NCBI GenBank assembly: GCA_020636405.1
Contig: JACJXW010000010.1
Location: 290,546 to 354,545, forward strand
Length of the DNA stretch: 64,000 bases
Source: Lewinellaceae bacterium
GTDB lineage: Bacteria; Bacteroidota; Bacteroidia; Chitinophagales; Saprospiraceae
Direction of reading: 5' to 3'
Shown here: positions 61,627 through 64,000 of the stretch, one piece after another
Position numbering within the stretch: position 1 is the stretch's first letter
Layout of the letters: every line of letters begins with the position of its first letter
Notes under the pieces: generated by a model
Database searches by the model: none
What the model saw: the letters and a program-made list of their open reading frames with translations, nothing else
Told to the model about the DNA's origin: nothing
Program-made: the position numbers and the translations under genes

Positions 61627-63369
61627 ATGAAGCAACTTGCACTAACCCTCGTTTTTGGTTTTGCGTTCGCATGGACTGTGTGCGGGCAAGTCTCTCCCCC
61701 CACATTCCTCTGCGTGAGCAATGACACCCTGTTCTGGGAAACGCCGTCCAATACCTGTGGCCCGTTCAATGCTTATCTGGTTTTCGCCAGCCAGAACGCC
61801 GGCGGCCCCTACAGCCAGCTGGCGGCCATCACGGACCCCAACCAGGATTTCTTCGTGCACCAGAATGCCGGCATGGGCACCTGGTTCTATTACCTGGAAA
61901 GCGACTTCAACTGCCCCGGCCAGACGGCGCTGCCCTCGGATACGCTGGACAACCTCATTCCCGAACGGGCCCGGCTGGAATCCGTTTCCGTCAGCGGCAG
62001 CGATGTAGAGGTAAGCTGGGTGCCCAGCCCTTCGCCCGAAGTGGTGGCCTACATCATCTCCCGCACCGTGCCCGGGCAGGGCAACGTCGTCCTGGATACC
62101 GTCTTCAACGATACCTTCTACCTGGACCAGGCGGCTACGCCCACCGAGCAGTCGGAGATCTACTTCATCGAGGCCATCGACGCCTGCGGCAACAAGAGCC
62201 TGATCGCCGAGCCCCATTCCACCATCCTGCTGGCCACCGAAGGTTCCGACCCCTGTGAGCGCAGCATCAGCCTGAGCTGGAACCTCTATCAGAACTGGCC
62301 GCAAGGCATCGGCAGCCACGAGGTGTGGGTGTCGCGCAACGGCAGCGCCCCCGAGCGGGTGGCCACCCTCGACGGCAATGCTTCCACCTATCGCTTTCAG
62401 AATGCCGATGACGCCGTAGAATACTGCTTCACCGTGCGGGCTTTCGAGCGCTCCAGCGGCGTAATGGCAGCCTCCAGCGAGGCCTGCATCAGCCTCGATG
62501 TCGTTCAGGCCGTCAAAGGGCTGGCGGCCACCAACGCCACCGTAACCGACAACGGCGAGGTGCAGTTGGAATGGGTGTGGAACGCCAACGCCGAGATCAA
62601 CGACTACGCCATCCTCCGCTCGACGGACAACAGCAACTTCACCGTGATCGAGAGCGGCACGCCCCCGACACCGCTCAGCGTCAACAATACCTATCTGGAC
62701 AGCGGCGCCAACCCCTCCGGCGGCGTGGCCTACTACCAGGTGCAGACCACCGATGGCTGTAACGAAAAAGCCTCCTCCAATATCGTAGGTACGCTCTTCC
62801 TGCGGGCTACCGCCCAATCGGGCACCAACATCATTCGCTGGACGCCCTACCTCAACCCGCTGGGGACGGCCCAGGGCTACAGCCTCTACCGCATCGAAGG
62901 CGGCGGCGCCGTCCTGTTGGGCGACTACGGCCCCAATACCCTGGAAGCCGCCGACAACAACATCGACCTGTCCAACCCCGAACAGGTGCGGTCCTGCTAC
63001 TTCGTCGAAGCCCTCGCCGAGGTGGCCCTCAACGACTCCACCCGGGTGGTGGTGAACTCCCGTTCCAATACCGCCTGCGCCGAGCAGGAAGCGCGCATCT
63101 ACATCCCCAACGCCTTTTCCCCCAACGAGGACGGCCGCAACGACGAGTTCAGGCCCTTCCTGCAGTTTGGCACTCCCGCCGATTACACCCTGTCGATCTA
63201 CGACCGGTACGGCGGCAAGCTCTTCGAGACCACCGATGTCGACAAGGGCTGGGACGGCAAGAGCCGCGGCAAACGGGTGCCGGTAGGGTTGTACGTCTAC
63301 CACGTGCGCGTCGAGCAGGCCAACGGGACGGTTATCGAGCAGAGCGGGGAAGTGTCGCTGCTGCGGTAA
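61627..63369 (+). CDS. T9SS type B cargo protein with fibronectin-like repeats
   Basis: This 580-residue secreted protein has a signal peptide (MKQLALTLVFGFAFAWTVCG, then Q). The body holds several fibronectin type III-like modules (for example VSGSDVEVSWVPSPSPEVVA, EVQLEWVWNANAEINDYAIL and GTNIIRWTPYLNPLGTAQGY). The C-terminus carries the gliding-motility-associated (CHU) sorting domain, with YIPNAFSPNEDGRNDEFRPF, SIYDRYGGKLFETTD and a final VPVGLYVYHVRV. It is a T9SS type B substrate, probably attached to or released from the cell surface. Function beyond adhesion is unknown. Confidence 0.92.
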   Translation: MKQLALTLVFGFAFAWTVCGQVSPPTFLCVSNDTLFWETPSNTCGPFNAYLVFASQNAGGPYSQLAAITDPNQDFFVHQNAGMGTWFYYLESDFNCPGQTALPSDTLDNLIPERARLESVSVSGSDVEVSWVPSPSPEVVAYIISRTVPGQGNVVLDTVFNDTFYLDQAATPTEQSEIYFIEAIDACGNKSLIAEPHSTILLATEGSDPCERSISLSWNLYQNWPQGIGSHEVWVSRNGSAPERVATLDGNASTYRFQNADDAVEYCFTVRAFERSSGVMAASSEACISLDVVQAVKGLAATNATVTDNGEVQLEWVWNANAEINDYAILRSTDNSNFTVIESGTPPTPLSVNNTYLDSGANPSGGVAYYQVQTTDGCNEKASSNIVGTLFLRATAQSGTNIIRWTPYLNPLGTAQGYSLYRIEGGGAVLLGDYGPNTLEAADNNIDLSNPEQVRSCYFVEALAEVALNDSTRVVVNSRSNTACAEQEARIYIPNAFSPNEDGRNDEFRPFLQFGTPADYTLSIYDRYGGKLFETTDVDKGWDGKSRGKRVPVGLYVYHVRVEQANGTVIEQSGEVSLLR

Positions 63370-63719
63370 GGAACTGGCAGGGGGGTGCTTGCCAGAAGCG
63401 GCCTCCCCCCATCCTCCCTCCGAAAGAAGGGGGCCATTCTGCGAATTGAAAGTTGGGAGGAAAGTTTATCCTTAACCATCCTTTGTCCTTTAATAACCGG
63501 CAAATGGCCGGCTGAAATTGCGCGCCGTGAACTCTGCTCCCTTTTTTTCGGTTACAAACATGCAGCGAAAAGAAAAAACCTGTATATTTGCAGTCCGCTG
63601 GGAGAGCCCCCCGACATTCGTCGGGGCATGCGCTCCGCCTGCGGCGCCTCCCTCAAAGGGGGGGAAGGCTCAACGGAACCGTTAACGAATAACGGATCAC
63701 CAGCAACGAATAACGAAAA
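63370..63719. other. Intergenic region before tRNA-Cys
   Basis: About 350 bases with G/C-rich direct and inverted fragments (for example gccccccgacattcgtcgggg at about 63606-63627) and cgaataacg repeats at 63683-63716. A 118-codon reading frame crosses it but looks non-coding. Confidence 0.4.
63583..63590 (+). promoter_or_regulatory. TATATTTG box upstream of tRNA-Cys
   Basis: TATATTTG fits the -7 consensus about 130 bases before the tRNA. The distance is long, so the assignment to the tRNA is uncertain. Confidence 0.3.
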
Positions 63720-63790
63720 GGTCGGGTGGCCGAGTGGCTAGGCAGAGGTCTGCAAAACCTCGTACGGCGGTTCGAATCCGCTCCCGACCT
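63720..63790 (+). tRNA. tRNA-Cys (GCA anticodon)
   Basis: A 71-nt cloverleaf: acceptor ggtcggg / cccgacc, D-arm gcc-gagtggcta-ggc, anticodon stem gaggt / acctc with loop ctgcaaa (anticodon GCA), and T-arm ggcgg-ttcgaat-ccgct. Discriminator is T. CCA is not encoded. Pairing is complete apart from one G-T pair. Confidence 0.92.
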
Positions 63791-63921
63791 CAACCCTCTT
63801 CACAAGCCTCTCCGCTAAAGCGGAGGGGCTTTGTGCTTCCAGGAGGCGTCGAAAGCGAGCTTTCGTAAGCTTCCTGGAAGCACAAAGCCAGGCCGCAGGC
63901 CAGGCTTGTGGAGAGGGTTGG
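63791..63921. repeat. Long palindrome after tRNA-Cys
   Basis: The left arm caaccctcttcacaagcct (63791-63809) and the right arm aggcttgtggagagggttg (63903-63921) match at 18 of 19 positions. Nested inside are ctccgc(taaa)gcggag, and caaagc / cttccagga elements with inverted partners. A direct repeat aagcgagctttcgtaagctt occurs at about 63852 and again at about 63973. Confidence 0.65.
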
Positions 63922-64000
63922 AGCGCCCCCCACCTCCGGATGGGCGCAGCCAATCCGCGAAGGGGGAGTTCCAAGCGAGCTTTCGTAAGCTTCCTGGACG

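Noticed and set aside
61642..63303. 553-codon minus-strand frame opposite the T9SS type B gene
   Set aside because: Gly/Val/His-rich antisense shadow; the plus-strand gene has a signal peptide and sorting domain.
63738..63974. 78-codon minus-strand frame across the tRNA and palindrome
   Set aside because: It overlaps the certain tRNA-Cys and is a by-product of the palindrome.

Overview
The window is a chromosomal stretch from a member of the Bacteroidota, most likely the Saprospiria (Lewinella / Phaeodactylibacter / Haliscomenobacter type). This is inferred from type IX secretion (T9SS) C-terminal sorting domains, a SusC/SusD pair, the gliding genes gldD and gldE, few Shine-Dalgarno sequences, promoter-like TAnnTTTG boxes, and a moderately high GC content for the phylum. 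No phage, plasmid, CRISPR array or complete transposase gene was seen. Most genes are housekeeping or envelope genes in short operons, with decayed genes and small repeat elements between them.

Region 1-12.5 kb: a DUF1343 (NamZ-type) protein and a class V aminotransferase; a broken M66-like peptidase gene that still has a T9SS tail; a GC-rich flavin monooxygenase that looks foreign; then hemW, an esterase-like hydrolase, a CrtA-like oxygenase, two tandem Skp/OmpH chaperones, murI, trmB and a second hydrolase. Four minus-strand genes here have short tandem repeats directly upstream of their start codons.

Region 12.5-26 kb: an orphan secreted protein, an ornithine cyclodeaminase-like enzyme, a secreted endonuclease I, a DUF1990/YndJ pair, a lipoprotein, an HMG-CoA synthase family protein (mevalonate route to isoprenoids), coaX, a conserved hypothetical, a hydrolase, a lytic-transglycosylase remnant and a large MacB/FtsX-type permease.

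Region 26-43 kb: an 899-residue caspase-family protein, an M19-type dipeptidase, a three-gene outer-membrane locus (secreted 722-residue protein, SusC, SusD), a membrane-anchored protein with a weak glucosaminidase-like segment, a 300-bp element with terminal inverted repeats, and a large BNR-repeat T9SS cargo protein.

Region 43-57 kb: overlapping TrpF-like and CYTH genes, an alkyltransferase-like protein, a DUF2147 protein, recA, the cluster mutY-ssb-gldE-gldD, an ECF sigma factor, an LptF/G-family permease, tgt, rodA, a SPOR-like protein and deoC. Two palindromic elements of 163 and 164 bp lie next to recA and ssb.

Region 57-64 kb: secA, a lipoprotein, a T9SS type B cargo protein and tRNA-Cys followed by a long palindrome.

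Many products act together at the cell envelope: SecA exports precursors, Skp/OmpH proteins chaperone outer-membrane proteins, the LptF/G-family permease moves LPS, GldD/GldE belong with gliding and T9SS, and several secreted T9SS cargos are present. No clearly new multi-gene system could be demonstrated. The best candidates for novelty are the start-codon-proximal tandem repeats, the small palindromic elements, the 300-bp TIR element and the caspase-family protein.
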